The position numbers and the translations under genes are program-made. The notes under the pieces were generated by a model. That model ran no database searches and was not told the DNA's origin. It was given only the letters and a program-made list of their open reading frames with translations. Positions 43,990 to 55,433 of a stretch of DNA of 64,000 bases are shown here, piece after piece. The first letter of the stretch is position 1. Every line of letters begins with the position of its first letter. Origin of the DNA: Primula veris (taxonomy: Eukaryota; Streptophyta; Magnoliopsida; Ericales; Primulaceae); contig OY821741.1 of the NCBI GenBank assembly GCA_963682055.1, forward strand, positions 14,451,197 to 14,515,196, given 5' to 3'.

Positions 43990-44574
43990 TTATTTCTTGG
44001 GAGCTTTCTCACCTTTCTGGAAGCTCACTTTCTTTTGCTTCCCGAAGATGCAACCTTCGCAAAAGTCAAGGTTGACAGACTTCAAGCCTGGAAGTTTCCT
44101 GTCATTCGCTAACACTTTCATCTCCTTCTCGCTTATGTGACCCAAACGTCGATGCCACAGTTCAGATAAGTTTTGCGACACAGCAGCCGCAATTGTACAC
44201 TCATCATCGGTTGTCATATACAGTGTACCGACCTTCCTCCCTCGTGCTATCACCATAGCACCTCGTGAAACTTTCCAAGCTCCACTGCTGAACGAAATGA
44301 AGTGTCCCTCTGCATCGAGTTGACCTACTGAAATCAGATTCTTGGTAAACCTTGGAACATGCCTTACTTTCGTCAGCTTCCATACCGAACCATTTGAAAT
44401 GCGAATCTTCACATCGCCCATTCCAACAACATCCAACGCTTCTCCGTCGGCTAGATACACTTTATCGAAATTACCCGCACTGTAATTTTCGAATAAGTCC
44501 ATCTGAGAGGCCGTATGAAATGATGCCACATAGTCTAGAATCAACGAATCTATATTTCTCTGTACGGCAAGCAC
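43990..44574 (-). pseudogene. Copia A protease remnant and GAG-pre-integrase domain
   Basis: A 194-residue open piece. The aspartic protease site, normally LDSGAS in this family, reads LDYVAS, so the catalytic DSG is destroyed. LWHRRLGHISEKEMK and CEGCIFGKQ are the HHCC zinc-binding GAG-pre-integrase block. Confidence 0.85.
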
Positions 44575-44639
44575 TAAACAGTCATCCGAATGCTCATCGC
44601 TCGCAACATTTGCTGCATGACCTCTGCCGTTTTCCTTCT

Positions 44640-45450
44640 TCGGCTACTTGCACTCATGGGCGAAGTGCCCCAAACCCTGGCAGTTACAGCATCGAAGATT
44701 CTTCTTGTTCCGATCGCTATTTTTGCCACCTCGTCTTTACCCCCTTCTACCTCTCGATTTTGAACGACCTATTTCGTCCAATCTGCCCTTACCTTGGTAT
44801 CTTGAACCGACGTTCAAGGCTGCTCCATCATTTGAGCATTCACCCATATCTTGTCTCCTGAGTTCCTCAGCGAGTATTTGATCTCGGATGTCAATGTAGG
44901 TCAGTTTCTCGTTTCCAATTGAGTTGCTAACAGTAGCTCGCATGAACTCCCAACTGTTCGGTAGAGAGGCTAGCGGTATTAGGGCTCTTACCTCGTCTTC
45001 AAAAGTTATCTCAACCGCATCCAACTAATTTACGTTGTCGATGAACTTATTTACGTGGTTTGCGACAGGTGTGTTCTCAGCCATGTGTAGATTGAACAAC
45101 TTACGCATGAGATGTACCTTGTTGTTTGCGGATGGTTTTTCGTACATGTCGGTGAGGACCTTCATCATCCCCATCGTCGTCGTCTCTCTTGCGACGTTGT
45201 GCGCCACACTCCTAGATAGTGTTAGTCGAATCACTCCTAACACTTGTCAGTCTAAGAGTTTCCACGCCTCCTTGGTGGTCGTGCTTGGCCTCTCCTCGAG
45301 AAGCAGTGGCTGATGCATCTTCCTTCCGTACAGATAATATTCAATTTTCATTCTCCAGAATGCGAAGTACTTTCCGTCGAACTTCTCGATCCCATGTGCG
45401 CTCATGTCTTCTTTCGCCATTGATCTTCCTCCCGAACCTTGGTTCTGCAA
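44640..45450 (-). pseudogene. Copia A gag, broken in several frames
   Basis: Starts near 45450 (IEKFDGKYFAFWRMKIEYYL) and continues in two more open pieces (45025-45243 and 44737-45024) separated by stops. A CCHC knuckle (CCNCQGLGHFAHEC) lies at about 44645-44695, followed by an in-frame TAG. No full Gag could be made. Confidence 0.85.
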
Positions 45451-45470
45451 CCCCGAGCTCTAATACCACT

Positions 45471-45810
45471 TGTTAGGAAATCGATGAGCTAAAGAAAAGA
45501 CAAGAATGTAAAGCACACACACAATTTATTAACGGAGTTCACCCAACAATGGCTACGTCTCCGGGCCGCTACACGTGGCACTTATATATTATAAGAAGGA
45601 TTACCGATGTAATCTAACTTGATCACAAAACTATGGTTCTCTCACAACTAGAACTCTCTCGCTATAATATTATCTCTTAAATATGTGATTAATTAAAATA
45701 CAAGATGAGTGGGGCATATATAGAACCCATAGTGGGTTTTATTACAATTTCTAGCGATGTGGGATAATTAGTGAACATGACCAAAACACATTTGCCTCCA
45801 CAACTCAACA
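45471..45810 (-). repeat. Copia A 5' LTR
   Basis: Read on the - strand it begins TGTTGAGTTGTGGAGG and ends CCTAACA, followed by the primer site. 340 bp. The + strand base run after it, CTTAG, would be one target duplication, but its partner is lost. Confidence 0.8.
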
Positions 45811-46367
45811 CTTAGCACAACTTAGAATCTAAGCAAGGGCTAGAATCAAATGCAACAGTCGAAGACTCCAAGGTATAAATTATGTCCTGATTAAAAATTT
45901 ACTGTTAGCTTATTTATCTTTTGACACTATTAAGCATACTCAATTAGACAACATAACATATGCATAAAGTGTAAGATATGAACTAGTTCGATCCAATATT
46001 CCCAACTTCTAGTAGCAAGTATGATATGGATAATATGGTGTTGGTCTTCTCTCTTCATTCTTCAATGACAATAGAGAGTTAGTTGGGAAAGTTCAATCGG
46101 GTTAGTTGGGAAAGTTCAGTCATTAGAATTGCAAAGAAGACTTGTTAGGGCTGAGGTCAATCTTCACGGCATGCAATTGGTACTTTCCAAGTGGAATTAC
46201 TCGTCGGGTGATTCTGAATTTGTGTCTATCAATCAATTGCGAAAAGTTGTGGTCGAATTTGAAGAAATGAAGGGACGCGTGGATCACTTTTCCTTATTTA
46301 CTAATTTAGTCTATAAGTTATTATCCGTTTGCGTTTTTAAGCTTTACTTTGTAATTGCAACATTATC
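45811..46367 (+). repeat. 3'-flank duplication, copy B
   Basis: Counterpart of 42640-43492. It lacks the private 38-bp and 27-bp tandem duplications. Its first part carries GGTTAGTTGGGAAAGTTCA twice in diverged form. Confidence 0.8.
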
Positions 46368-46697
46368 AAACTTTTATTTCCTGTTTTTTGTGGGGTGTTT
46401 CCCGGACATTTTTATTTGATTATTAATAAAAATGTGGGGTTTTCCCACCACTTATATATATAAAAAATACGAAAAGTTGGTAAAACGCAAGAATGGCTAA
46501 CACATTAGTGATGTTTGGTCCAACGTGAGTTGCTAGTGGCTCCAGTGGATGCTTATTGTAAAACTCTCTGTTCTGCTCCTAGTAGCAGTAGATGGATGTC
46601 TGATATACTGTCATCTTTTAACGAGACTTTTATGTCGCCGGAGGCCTATATGTGTGCGCTCAGATATCCTATTGGACACCTCGTATTCTCGAGTTAG
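46129..46697 (+). pseudogene. Unrecognised exon-like fragments
   Basis: 46129-46330 reads QRRLVRAEVNLHGMQLVLSK and then VVVEFEEMKGRVDHFSLFTN, an amphipathic, gene-like composition. Its last part is what the two flank copies share. A second piece at 46515-46690 (RELLVAPVDAYCKT) may be another exon. I do not recognise the family. They could be remains of a neighbouring gene captured in the duplication. Confidence 0.3.
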
Positions 46698-46737
46698 AAT
46701 GTTTGATTTGCTAGTAAGAAGCATGTTTCATCGGTGA

Positions 46738-47554
46738 TCATGACTTTTTTTTGTCAAGGGGAGGACGCTTTATTTGAAGGAATAACCTTGTCCGAGACAA
46801 TTAGCTCTTCGCTTGGCTCGAGAGGTTCTTTTGGCTCCTCGCTTGGAGGTCGGTCAACTCATTGGTGATGGTGCTTTGAAACTTTAAGACATTCTTTTGC
46901 CATTGTAGGATCGATGTTGTGATCTATTCAAAATTAATTATTTTTTTCTATGTTCAAAATAACATAAAATAAATATGAAATAAACACAAATGACATTGGA
47001 CAATAAAATAATTTTTATGTAATTTTGTTTGGAAAAAAACAATGGGTATTTAGAAAATTTGATAATTTCAAAGTAAAAAATAGAAAATTTTAGAAAAAAT
47101 GAGCTAACATGATTTCAACTTCTAATATTCCGCTATCTTATGGGCTAATTTTATAATTACACAAGCAACTCTTTTGTTTAACTTGTGCTGCCATCCATGT
47201 ATATATCTCAGAATTTTTTTAATTACATGTATAAATTTTTTTTGAAAATCATAGTCGGGTGGTCACGGCCACCCCCAGCTCCCATTGGGTCCGCCCCTGA
47301 CTGCATGTTTCAATGGAATGATAAAGGTGCATACGGTTGTGCTGATGAAACACCAATTATCATGTTCTTTATAGAGACATTAACTCAATTCAGGTAGTTC
47401 ACTTAGTATTTAGTGTTTACTGAATAAAAAACCCGATCATTTCTGGCGATTAGTTATGATCCTAGATCAATTTATACGAAGAGCAAGCTCTCGAAACTGC
47501 CCAAACAAATGTCATTTAGACTACATATGACAATAACAACATTGATTGCACATA
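46738..47554. other. Gene-less AT-rich stretch
   Basis: No gene was recognised apart from a possible hAT-type transposon terminus near 47290 (listed separately). Confidence 0.5.
47263..47304. mobile_element. Possible hAT-type terminal inverted repeat (single end)
   Basis: TGGGTCCGCCCCTG reads CAGGGGCGGACCCA on the other strand, a common plant hAT/MITE terminus. It is preceded by a GC-rich word (GGCCACCCCCAGC). No matching left end was found within 1 kb, so this is a fragment. Confidence 0.4.
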
Positions 47555-47559
47555 AATAT
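47555..47559. other. Target-site duplication AATAT, left
   Basis: AATAT directly before the Copia B LTR; the same five bases follow the element at 54161-54165. Confidence 0.9.
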
Positions 47560-49010
47560 TGTTGGTTTCCGTGTACGAAATAATAATTAAACAATAATAA
47601 AGGACTAAACAAGAATTAAACAAAACCAGTGTAATCTTTATTAATTTCCAATTTGAATAGAAATTACTGATTACAACATGTAGGTACTGAAAAGTAATTA
47701 AAGCAAACGTTATCAGATTATTATTAATTAATAATCTGATGTATTGAATTGCAATAAATAGAAACTGCCCGACTGGAAAGTATAAACTTAACAGCCGGAC
47801 TGTTCTGTTTGAAATTGAAATTACAGGACTGAATTGAAACTATTCTAATTACAGAATTAAATTACAGAATAGTAATTACAGCAAAAAACAGAACTTTAAA
47901 GAAATTACAGAAAGGTACAAACAGAATAAAAAAGCTACAGCTAAGTACAACAAATTAAAATACTGAATTAAAAAATACAGAAAAGTAAATTGCGTAAATT
48001 AAATAACAGAATTGAAAATGGACAGAATTAAAAAAAATGGACAGAATTGAAAAGACGAGGCTACTGTTAACAGTATGCCCTTAACCGATATTCGCCCAAC
48101 CACCTTGATGTTTCTGGTTGCGTTGGGGCTTCGATCCCAAGGTACAACGTCTCGGATGACTCGTCGGAAACTGGCGACGAGTCAAGGTCTAGCTGTTGGT
48201 GGGTAGTTCTCTCTGGTTCTAAATGCTATGGAAAAAATATATGCTGGCTGTTTTAGAGAGAAGAGAGAATGATTTTCGTGTCTGAATATGTGAGGGGAAG
48301 GCTCCCTCTTTATAGAGGATTCTGAAACCGCAGAATTAATTGTGGTCATTTAATTCTGGGAGTTACAACCCCAGAATCCGCCTCCATTACTGCTGGAGTT
48401 TCAAACTTTCTGGAACTTTAGGGACTGCTCTTGCAAATATGCAAAAGTCCCTTTTCAGTTTAGTACAAGACCCAAGACTCAAGACTCAAGACCCAAGACC
48501 CGAGAGCCGAGACCCAAGACATTCTCCAAATCCCAAATCCCAAATCCCAAATCCCAAATCCCAAATCCCAAATCCCGTGGCCCGCGTCCCGCGTCCCGAG
48601 ACCCGAGCGAGCACGCGCGTGTGTGGTACACACTAACCCACTCATGGGTATGTGAACTTGATTAGTTTACCAACTACACGTGATGAACTTGTATATATAG
48701 TGTAAAAATCAACCTTGATTTTACAATGTGGGAGAACCCTCATGGGTTAATCCCACTCTCTTTTCCATTTTCCAGATTTCGTTTTTTCTCTCTTTCGAGT
48801 ACCAACCTTCGAGTCCAATTATCATTCACACCCTTCCTCCGAATAGGTCATGCGATATACCGTTGCGAAGCTCGTCGTACGAGCTACTCAACCACTTTGA
48901 GTACGGCTTCTGAAAATCTGATTAGTCGCATCGAATAATGACTCAAAGATGGTCTCTGACCACTTGGAACAACCATGTTTAAAACTACATGTTTTCCAAC
49001 TTTTCCAACA
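47560..49010 (-). repeat. Copia B 3' LTR, complete
   Basis: 1451 bp with TGTTGG/CCAACA ends. On the - strand a TATA box (CTATAAAG) lies near 48315, dividing U3 (49010 to about 48285) from R-U5. U3 holds seven CCCAAAT-type heptamers (48526-48575) and CAAGACC/CAAGACT heptamers (48468-48520). Confidence 0.88.
48526..48575. repeat. (CAAATCC)7 heptamer microsatellite in the Copia B LTR
   Basis: Seven exact or nearly exact CAAATCC units. The partner LTR at 53690-53725 has only a few CCCCAAA units, so the array expanded in one LTR or shrank in the other. Confidence 0.85.
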
Positions 49011-49566
49011 ATCCCCCACATGAATGCAATTGGCTCGAAAGCCCATGTCCTAAATGCAAATCAAGAGAACCGCAAAATTTCACTGCCTAAGGTCAGGTAG
49101 CGCGCGCCTTGAACCTGCCGTAGCGGAGTACCACCGAGAATACTGCTATTAGGTAGCTGTAAAGCTTTGAACCATCAAGCTTTGTGTATCCCAGAATGGC
49201 ACCCGCACAGTCCCCTCTCTACCCACGTACTAGGACCTTATTTGTTGTCCATATTTGGCCTGGACTGCCTTGGCAACTTCAACTGAGTGCTCTAGTGAAT
49301 TAGCCCAAGCTCATCACATGGTACCGGCCTTACACACTCGTTATAGGTGTTCCAAGTCGAAAGTGTCCTGACTCACTTTACTCGACCGTCGAGTTACTTG
49401 GATCATTAAGAGCCTCAAGCTCACCCTTACAATGGTACAGGTCTATCACTCTGTCATCGCGGAAATGGGCTGGGAACTCCCGGTTCCCGAGTGCTTTGTT
49501 CGGTTGCCCTCACAGTTCAGTTTCCCTTTGAACCTATCAGGAAATATTCCGTTTAGGTTGGGTTGC

Positions 49567-50382
49567 CTATGTTGGGGCCACCAATTTAATGGGCTTTAAT
49601 CTCATTCCGTTCGATGACGTCTTGACTCCCACTTGAGTCAAGCCTTTTGTTAATGGATCCGCTATGTTTTCCTTTGATCTCATAAAATCTAAGGATACCA
49701 CACCATTGGATAACAATTCCCTTATGGATTTATGTCTCCGACGTATATGTCGAGATTTTCCATTATACATATGATCCTGAGCCCGCACAATAGCTGATTG
49801 ACTATCACAATGCATGCTTATTGCGGGAACAGGTTTCGGCCACATTGGAATTCCTTCCAACAAACTTCTCAGCCAGTCTGCCTCTTCGGTTGCTAAGTCT
49901 AACGCTATGAATTCAGATTCCATAGTTGACCTTGCAATACACGTCTGTTTGGAGGATCTCCAAGACACAGCAGCTCCTCCCATTATAAACACATATCCAC
50001 TCATGGAGCTTGTGCTATTGGAGTCTGATATCCAGTTGGCATCTGAATACCCTTCCAGTACCGCTGGATATCTGGTATAGTGCAGCCCGTAATCGGCTGA
50101 AAACCTCATATATCTGAGAAGTTTCATTATGGCCTTCTAGTGTTCCTCATTCGGATTGCTGGTGTACCTGCTCAGTCTACTCACTGAGTTTGCTATGTCT
50201 GGTCTAGTGTAATTCATTATATACATGAGACTGCCTATGACTCGAGAGAACTCCAATTGATTCACACTCTTACCGAAATTCTTTTTTAGGTTACAGTTGA
50301 ACTCAATTGGGGTTCTTGACATCGCTTTACTGCCCTTGTCAAACTTGTCTAGTACTTGTTTAACATAGTGACTTTGGGACAA
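49567..50382 (-). pseudogene. Copia B RNase H
   Basis: Two open pieces (50382-50137 and 50127-49567) are separated by one stop at about 50128-50136. The RNase H acidic residues are visible in [22 protein letters not shown] and ENIADPLT. The typical YTRPDIANSVS stretch precedes it. It ends at a natural stop, then about 540 bp of untranslated sequence leads to the purine tract. Confidence 0.88.
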
Positions 50383-50391
50383 GGCATACCC

Positions 50392-51870
50392 CTATGATGT
50401 TTTGGTAATCTTCATACCAAGTATTACATCAGCTATACCCAGATCCTTCATATCGAAGTGTTGTGATAACATTTTCTTTGTGGAGCTGATTCTATCATTA
50501 CTCCCAATTATGATCATGTCATCCACATAGAGACAGACTACAACACAGTCTCTTTCACTTCCTTTAGAGTAGACACATTTATCGCACTCATTAATGCGAA
50601 AACCGTTTGATAGCATAATTCTATCAAACTTCTCGTGCCATTGCTTTGGCGCTTGTTTGAGTCCATATAGAGACTTTACAAGTTTGCACACTTGGTGCTC
50701 TTTACCAGGAACTACAAACCCTTCCGGTTGTTCCATGTAAATTTCTTCTTCCAGTTCTCCATTCAGAAACGCCGTCTTTACATCCATTTGATGTATTTTC
50801 ATATCAAACAAAGCTGCGAGAGCAATGACGATTCGGATTGACGTTTTCCTGGAGACAGGAGCATACGTGTCAAAATAATCGACACCTTCCGTTTGCCTGA
50901 AGCCTTTTACTACAAGTCTCGCCTTGTATTTCTCAATCGTGTCGTCAACCCTTAACTTCCTCTTGAAGATCCACTTGTGACCTAGGGGCTTACATCCTTT
51001 CGGAAGATCCACTAGTTCCCAAGTGTGGTTTTGTATGATTGATTCAATCTCATTTTGAATAGCTTCTTCCCAATATTGGGAGTCCGGTGTTGACATAGCT
51101 TCTTTATATGTCACCGGTTCGCCTTCTACCATGAAGGTTAGGAAATCAGGTCCAAAGGAAGTTTCCTTCCTTGCCCTTTTGCTGCATCGAGGCTCTTCCT
51201 CTTCCTCTGTCGGTTCACTTGACCCCACATTTCTTTCACTGTTCAACTCTTGAGTTGGTACAGATGTAGGTAATTTACGGGGAAAGATATCCTCAAAGAA
51301 AGAGGCCTCTCGGCTTTCCATATACGTATCTACGTGCACATCGGGATTGTCCGACTTGTGCACGAGAAACCGATATGCACTACTATTATGTGCATATCCG
51401 ATGAACACACAGTCCACCGCGTTAGGACCAATTCTCATCCTCTTAGGAGTGGGAACTAGGACCTTCGCGAGACAACCCCAAACCCGCAGGTTCTTATAAC
51501 TGGGTTGATGACCTTTCCATAATTCATATGGAGTCTTTTCTCGCTTCTTGTGTGGTAACTTGTTCAAAACATAGTTTGCAGAAAGTACCGCTTCCTCCCA
51601 CATGTTCTGGGGTAACTCAGAACTGATTAGCATAGCATTCATCATTTCTTTTAGCGTTCTATTTTTACGCTCAGCAACTCTATTTTGCTCGGGAGTGTAT
51701 GGGGCTGTGGTTTGATGTATAATTCCGCTTTCGGCGCATATCTGTTTAAACGGTGATTCAAATTCACCGCCTCTATCACTTCTCAATGTTTTAATTTTTC
51801 TATTGAGTTGATTTTCGACTTCGGTCTTATAAAGAGCGAATTTCTCTACTGCTCCGTCTTTACTTCTCAT
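50392..51870 (-). pseudogene. Copia B integrase and reverse transcriptase
   Basis: A 492-residue open stretch. Integrase: LRSDRGGEF and PEQNRVAERKNRT carry the second aspartate and the glutamate of DDE; the first aspartate (HTDVCDL) lies upstream in another piece. Reverse transcriptase: HKWIFKRKL, QMDVKTAFLNGELEEEIYM, LYGLKQAPKQWH and the catalytic CLYVDDMII are all present. A stop at 50389-50391 cuts it from RNase H. This is the best-preserved enzyme in the window. Confidence 0.9.
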
Positions 51871-51933
51871 TAAGTAAACATAACAGTATCTAGTACAATC
51901 ATCTAAAAAGGTGATAAAGTACTTTTTTCCTCG

Positions 51934-52740
51934 TCACGTTTGTATAAACTTTAAGTCGCATACATCCGTGTGTATTAGACCAAGAGGTTCACTTTCTCGT
52001 TCAACATGTTGAAACGATGATTTCGTCAATTTTGCCTCTACACAAATCTCACATTTGTGTTGTTTATTAAAAACGAAATTTGGTATTAGTTTTAGTGATA
52101 TTAATTTCTTTAAAGAATTATAATTCACGTGACCTAATCTACCATGCCACAAATGAAATGACTCAAATAAATACTCAAAATTAGAATTTTTATTGGCCTC
52201 TTGAGCAACTGTCATTACATCGCTAGTGCTAGCCTCAGCTTTAGCACCTTTATTGGGAGCAGGTGTCCCTACGTTTAACTTAAACATGCCGTTAGTCATA
52301 TAGCCACGGCCTATATAGACACCATTTTTAGTGATTACAATTTTATCGGATTCTAAAACTAGCTTGAACCCGTTCTTCACCATCACCGATCCAGACACCA
52401 GATTCTTACGGATATCCGGAATATGGAGCACATTAGTCAACCTCAGCTCTTTTCCCGAGGTCATCTTCATCACCACCATTCCTTTTCCTTCCACCTTGGA
52501 AGTAGCAGAATTTCCCATGAAGCAGCTTTCTCCCTCTACCGCCTCGTAGGTCTTAAACATCCACCGTGTTGAGCAGATGTGGCTCGTGGCGCCGGTATCC
52601 AGCCACCACTCTTTGGGGTTGCTCCCCACGAGATTCACCTCAGAGACCACAACAGTAAAGTGATCATCATCTCGTCCTCCTTCGGCCAGATGTGCCTGAG
52701 CTAGAGCTTTCCTCTTCCCCCTGCCTTTGAAGTTCCTCGG
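51934..52740 (-). pseudogene. Copia B protease and GAG-pre-integrase
   Basis: WWLDTGATSHIC is an intact-looking aspartic protease site (DTG). LWHGRLGHVNYNSLKK and CEICVEAKLTKSSF form the zinc-binding pre-integrase block. The frame differs from gag by a shift at the poly-G tract 52739-52759. A stop at about 51931 separates it from the integrase core. Confidence 0.88.
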
Positions 52741-53643
52741 GGGGGGGGGGGGGGGGGGGCTTGGGCTTAACACCGCCTTTATTTTCATAACAGTCCGCGG
52801 CATGATGGCCGGTCCTGTTACACACAAAGCAGGTTCCCGTAAATTTCTTTGCGACAACAGCACTGCCTTCGTTGTCAAAACGTTTCCGTTTGACGTTGGA
52901 GCTTTCGACCACATTGGCCTTTGCCATCGGGATGTTAGCCCTATCGACTCTCCTCACGAAGCGACGGTTGCTCACCTCGATATTGAGCTTCTCAATGAGC
53001 CCCTCTAGCCTCATTTCCTTCCGCTTGTGCTTCAGGTAGTTTTGGAAGTCTTTCCATGATGGTGGCAATTTCTCAATCATGAGTGCCACCTGGAAAGGCT
53101 CGTTAATAACTAGCCCCTCAGCCTCATGGCGATGGTAAATGAGTTGGAGCTCCTCAACTTGCTCCATGACACCCCTGCTGTCAGTCATACGGTACTCATG
53201 AAAGTTCGTGACAACAAATCTCTTTGTGCAAGCGTTATTCACTTTGTACTTATTTTCGAGAGTTTCCCACAGCTCCTTTGCAGGAGCTTTGGGCTCGAAA
53301 ACACTGAACAGCGTGTCATCTAGAGCACACAGGATATAGTTCTTGCATAGGTAGTCGGCATGTCTCCATGCCTCAACCGCAGAGAATGACTACTTGTCCA
53401 GATCGTCCTCACTTAGGACGGGAGCAGTCTCCTTGAGAACCTGGTCAGATTCAGGGTCGTGAGATAAAACAGCATCTTTTGCTGCCAACGTTTAAAGTTG
53501 TGTCCCCTGAATTTTTCCGGTTTCTCCAGATGAGAAGTCGGCAAAGTAGGCACAGCCGAATACATCGGTGCCTTGCCCTTGCCTCTTGCCGCATCCTTAC
53601 CTGCGGCCTTGGCCGCTGCATCAGCTTTGGACTGGTCTTGCAA
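52667..53643 (-). pseudogene. Copia B gag, N-terminally deleted
   Basis: Pieces 53643-53413 and 53242-52667 are joined by sequence with an in-frame stop near 53392. Gag words include EKFRGHNFKRWQQKMLFYL and EELQLIYHRHEAEG. The CCHC knuckle is CFVCNRTGHHAADC. The start is fused to the truncated 5' LTR, so the original N-terminus and initiation codon are gone. Confidence 0.85.
52739..52759. repeat. 21-base poly-G tract
   Basis: Twenty-one G on the + strand (poly-C in the gag-pol sense, coding polyproline). Gag and protease frames differ across it. Such a run is unusual and error-prone in replication and sequencing. Confidence 0.9.
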
Positions 53644-54160
53644 ATATGCAAAAGTCCCTTTTCAGTTTAGTACAAGACCCGAGACTCGAGACATTCCCCA
53701 AACCCCAAACCACAAACCCCTCGTCCCGCGCCTGCGGCCCGCGTCCCGAGACCCGAGCGAGTGCACGCGTGTGTGGTACACACTAACCCACTCATGGGTA
53801 TGTGGAATTGATTAGTTTACCAACTACATGGGATGAACTTGTATATATAGTGTAAAAATCAACCTTGATTTTACAATGTGTGACAACCCTCATGGGTTAA
53901 TCCCACTCTCTTTTCCATTTTCCAGATTTCGTTTTTTCCCTCTTTCGAGTACCAACATTCGAGTCCAATTATCATTCACACCCTTCCTCCGAATAGGTCA
54001 TGCGATATACCGTTGCGAAGCTCGTCGTACGAGCTACTCAAACGCTTTGAGTACGGCTTCAGAAAATCTGATTAGTCACATCGAATAATGACTCAAAGAT
54101 GGTCCCTGACCACTTGGAACAACCATGTTTAAAACTACATGTATTCAAACTTTTCCAACA
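53633..54160 (-). repeat. Copia B 5' LTR, truncated
   Basis: It matches the U3 part of the 3' LTR (about 48426-49010), shorter mainly by loss of heptamer repeats. The remaining ~870 bp (R-U5) are absent. At the break both LTR and gag show a similar word, GGACTG(C/G)TCTTGCAAAT, which points to microhomology-mediated deletion. Confidence 0.88.
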
Positions 54161-54165
54161 AATAT
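54161..54165. other. Target-site duplication AATAT, right
   Basis: Identical to 47555-47559. Confidence 0.9.
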
Positions 54166-55372
54166 GATATGTCAAATTAACATGGTTTAATATCGTGTGA
54201 TTCACCGGTTGAACAATAAAGCGTTACATCAATTAAAGGACCGTTCCGGGCCAGATAACGTTACCAATGGGCCCATTTGCCAGTCTTGTTATTATAACCC
54301 TAAAAAAAATATTTGTACACCCAACGGCACCGCATCTTGAAAAAAATGTTAATTCTCCCTTCCAACCTTAGAATTCATGATACATATCTCTATATAAAGA
54401 AACATATCCCCATCTTTTTCTTCACAACGTTAAACATGAGCACTTTTTATTAGAATAAATTCTAAATTAGTAAGCAATTTTGGATTATTTCTATAGCAAT
54501 GAGCAAAATGGAGGAAGGAAACGAAGACAACAAAGACGAAGATGATCTGGCAAGGGAAAACATAAAGCTGGCTCCATGCGATCCATACACAGATAATGAA
54601 TAAGTGATTTACCAGAAAAATCTATTCCAAGGTACCTTTTGTGTTGTCCATACTAATAAACCTGAATAAATTACAGATAATGAAATACAACATGAAAAAT
54701 CTAAAGTTATTTTTAATACTAATCACCCTCAATAGTAGTAATGATTTTTTTATTTTTAATAAACCTAAGAGTAGCAATGATTGAATTTTGATCACGAGCG
54801 GGGTTTACTAAGGTCACAACCACTTGGAAAACTCACCTTATTCAATATAAAGCTATTTGTCATCAATAATCTACATTTAGTAATGAACAAAATGATTTCA
54901 TGCATGTTGAATACTTGAGTTAGTTTACTTTGGTATTATAGCTAGACATATACATTTTTTTTTGGTATTATCGGGAATGATGAAGGAAGCAACAAAAGAT
55001 TGATAATTTTAGTTTCACTCATAGCATGTCAATACTTCTTTACATAAGGTTATAAATTAAACTTCTGCTACTATTGTGTCGTACCTTGTCAGCGTTCTGC
55101 AATATATATGTGCCTATGTGTGATTTTTAAAACTAATTCAGTGTTTTATTGTGCTGGCGGTGCCCTTGATTGATTTTTATAGGGAAAATAATAGTAACAA
55201 AATTATCAGTTGTATAGTTAATGTATAATTAAAATTAAGTTCATAGATAATTGTTAGACACACATTCCGCTACGATGAAACTTGTAGCTGGATGTAGTTT
55301 TTTCTACGTTTGTGCAAGAGTTACACTTTATAGGCGAATATTTTCGGAATACGATCTTTTTTAATATTATAT
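54166..55372. other. Gene-less AT-rich stretch with one small open frame
   Basis: No gene was recognised. A 34-codon frame at 54499-54603 (MSKMEEGNEDNKDEDDLARE) is acidic and charged, follows a plausible leader, and could be an exon fragment, but it has no supporting context. Confidence 0.4.

Positions 55373-55427
<55 letters not shown>
55373..55427. repeat. (AT)n microsatellite, left of Copia C
   Basis: About 50 bp of AT dinucleotides, continued by a second AT run at 62601. Copia C inserted into it. Confidence 0.92.

Positions 55428-55433
<6 letters not shown>

Larger units (their letters stand above)
43493..45810 (-). mobile_element. Copia element A, 3'-truncated
   Basis: Reading down from 45810: a 340-bp 5' LTR (45471-45810), a primer-site-like TGGTATTAGAGC directly inside it, broken gag, protease remnant and integrase, then an abrupt stop at 43492/43493 inside integrase. 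Reverse transcriptase, RNase H and the 3' LTR are absent. The break joins copy A of the flank duplication, so the missing part was probably lost by a deletion or recombination linked to that duplication. Confidence 0.85.
47560..54160 (-). mobile_element. Copia element B, nearly complete
   Basis: Read on the - strand: a truncated 5' LTR (54160 to about 53633), gag lacking its N-terminus, protease, integrase, reverse transcriptase, RNase H, a polypurine tract (GTGGGGGAT at 49011-49019) and a complete 3' LTR (49010-47560). Perfect AATAT target duplications bracket it, so the whole is one insertion, later decayed. The lost part (R-U5 of the 5' LTR, primer site, gag start) makes it unable to move. 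Confidence 0.93.

Noticed and set aside
48340..48636. Repetitive open frame with PRPE/NPKSQ repeats
   Set aside because: It is the heptamer array in the Copia B LTR U3.
49814..50080. + strand open frames across the Copia B RNase H
   Set aside because: Antisense shadows of the clearly recognisable RNase H.
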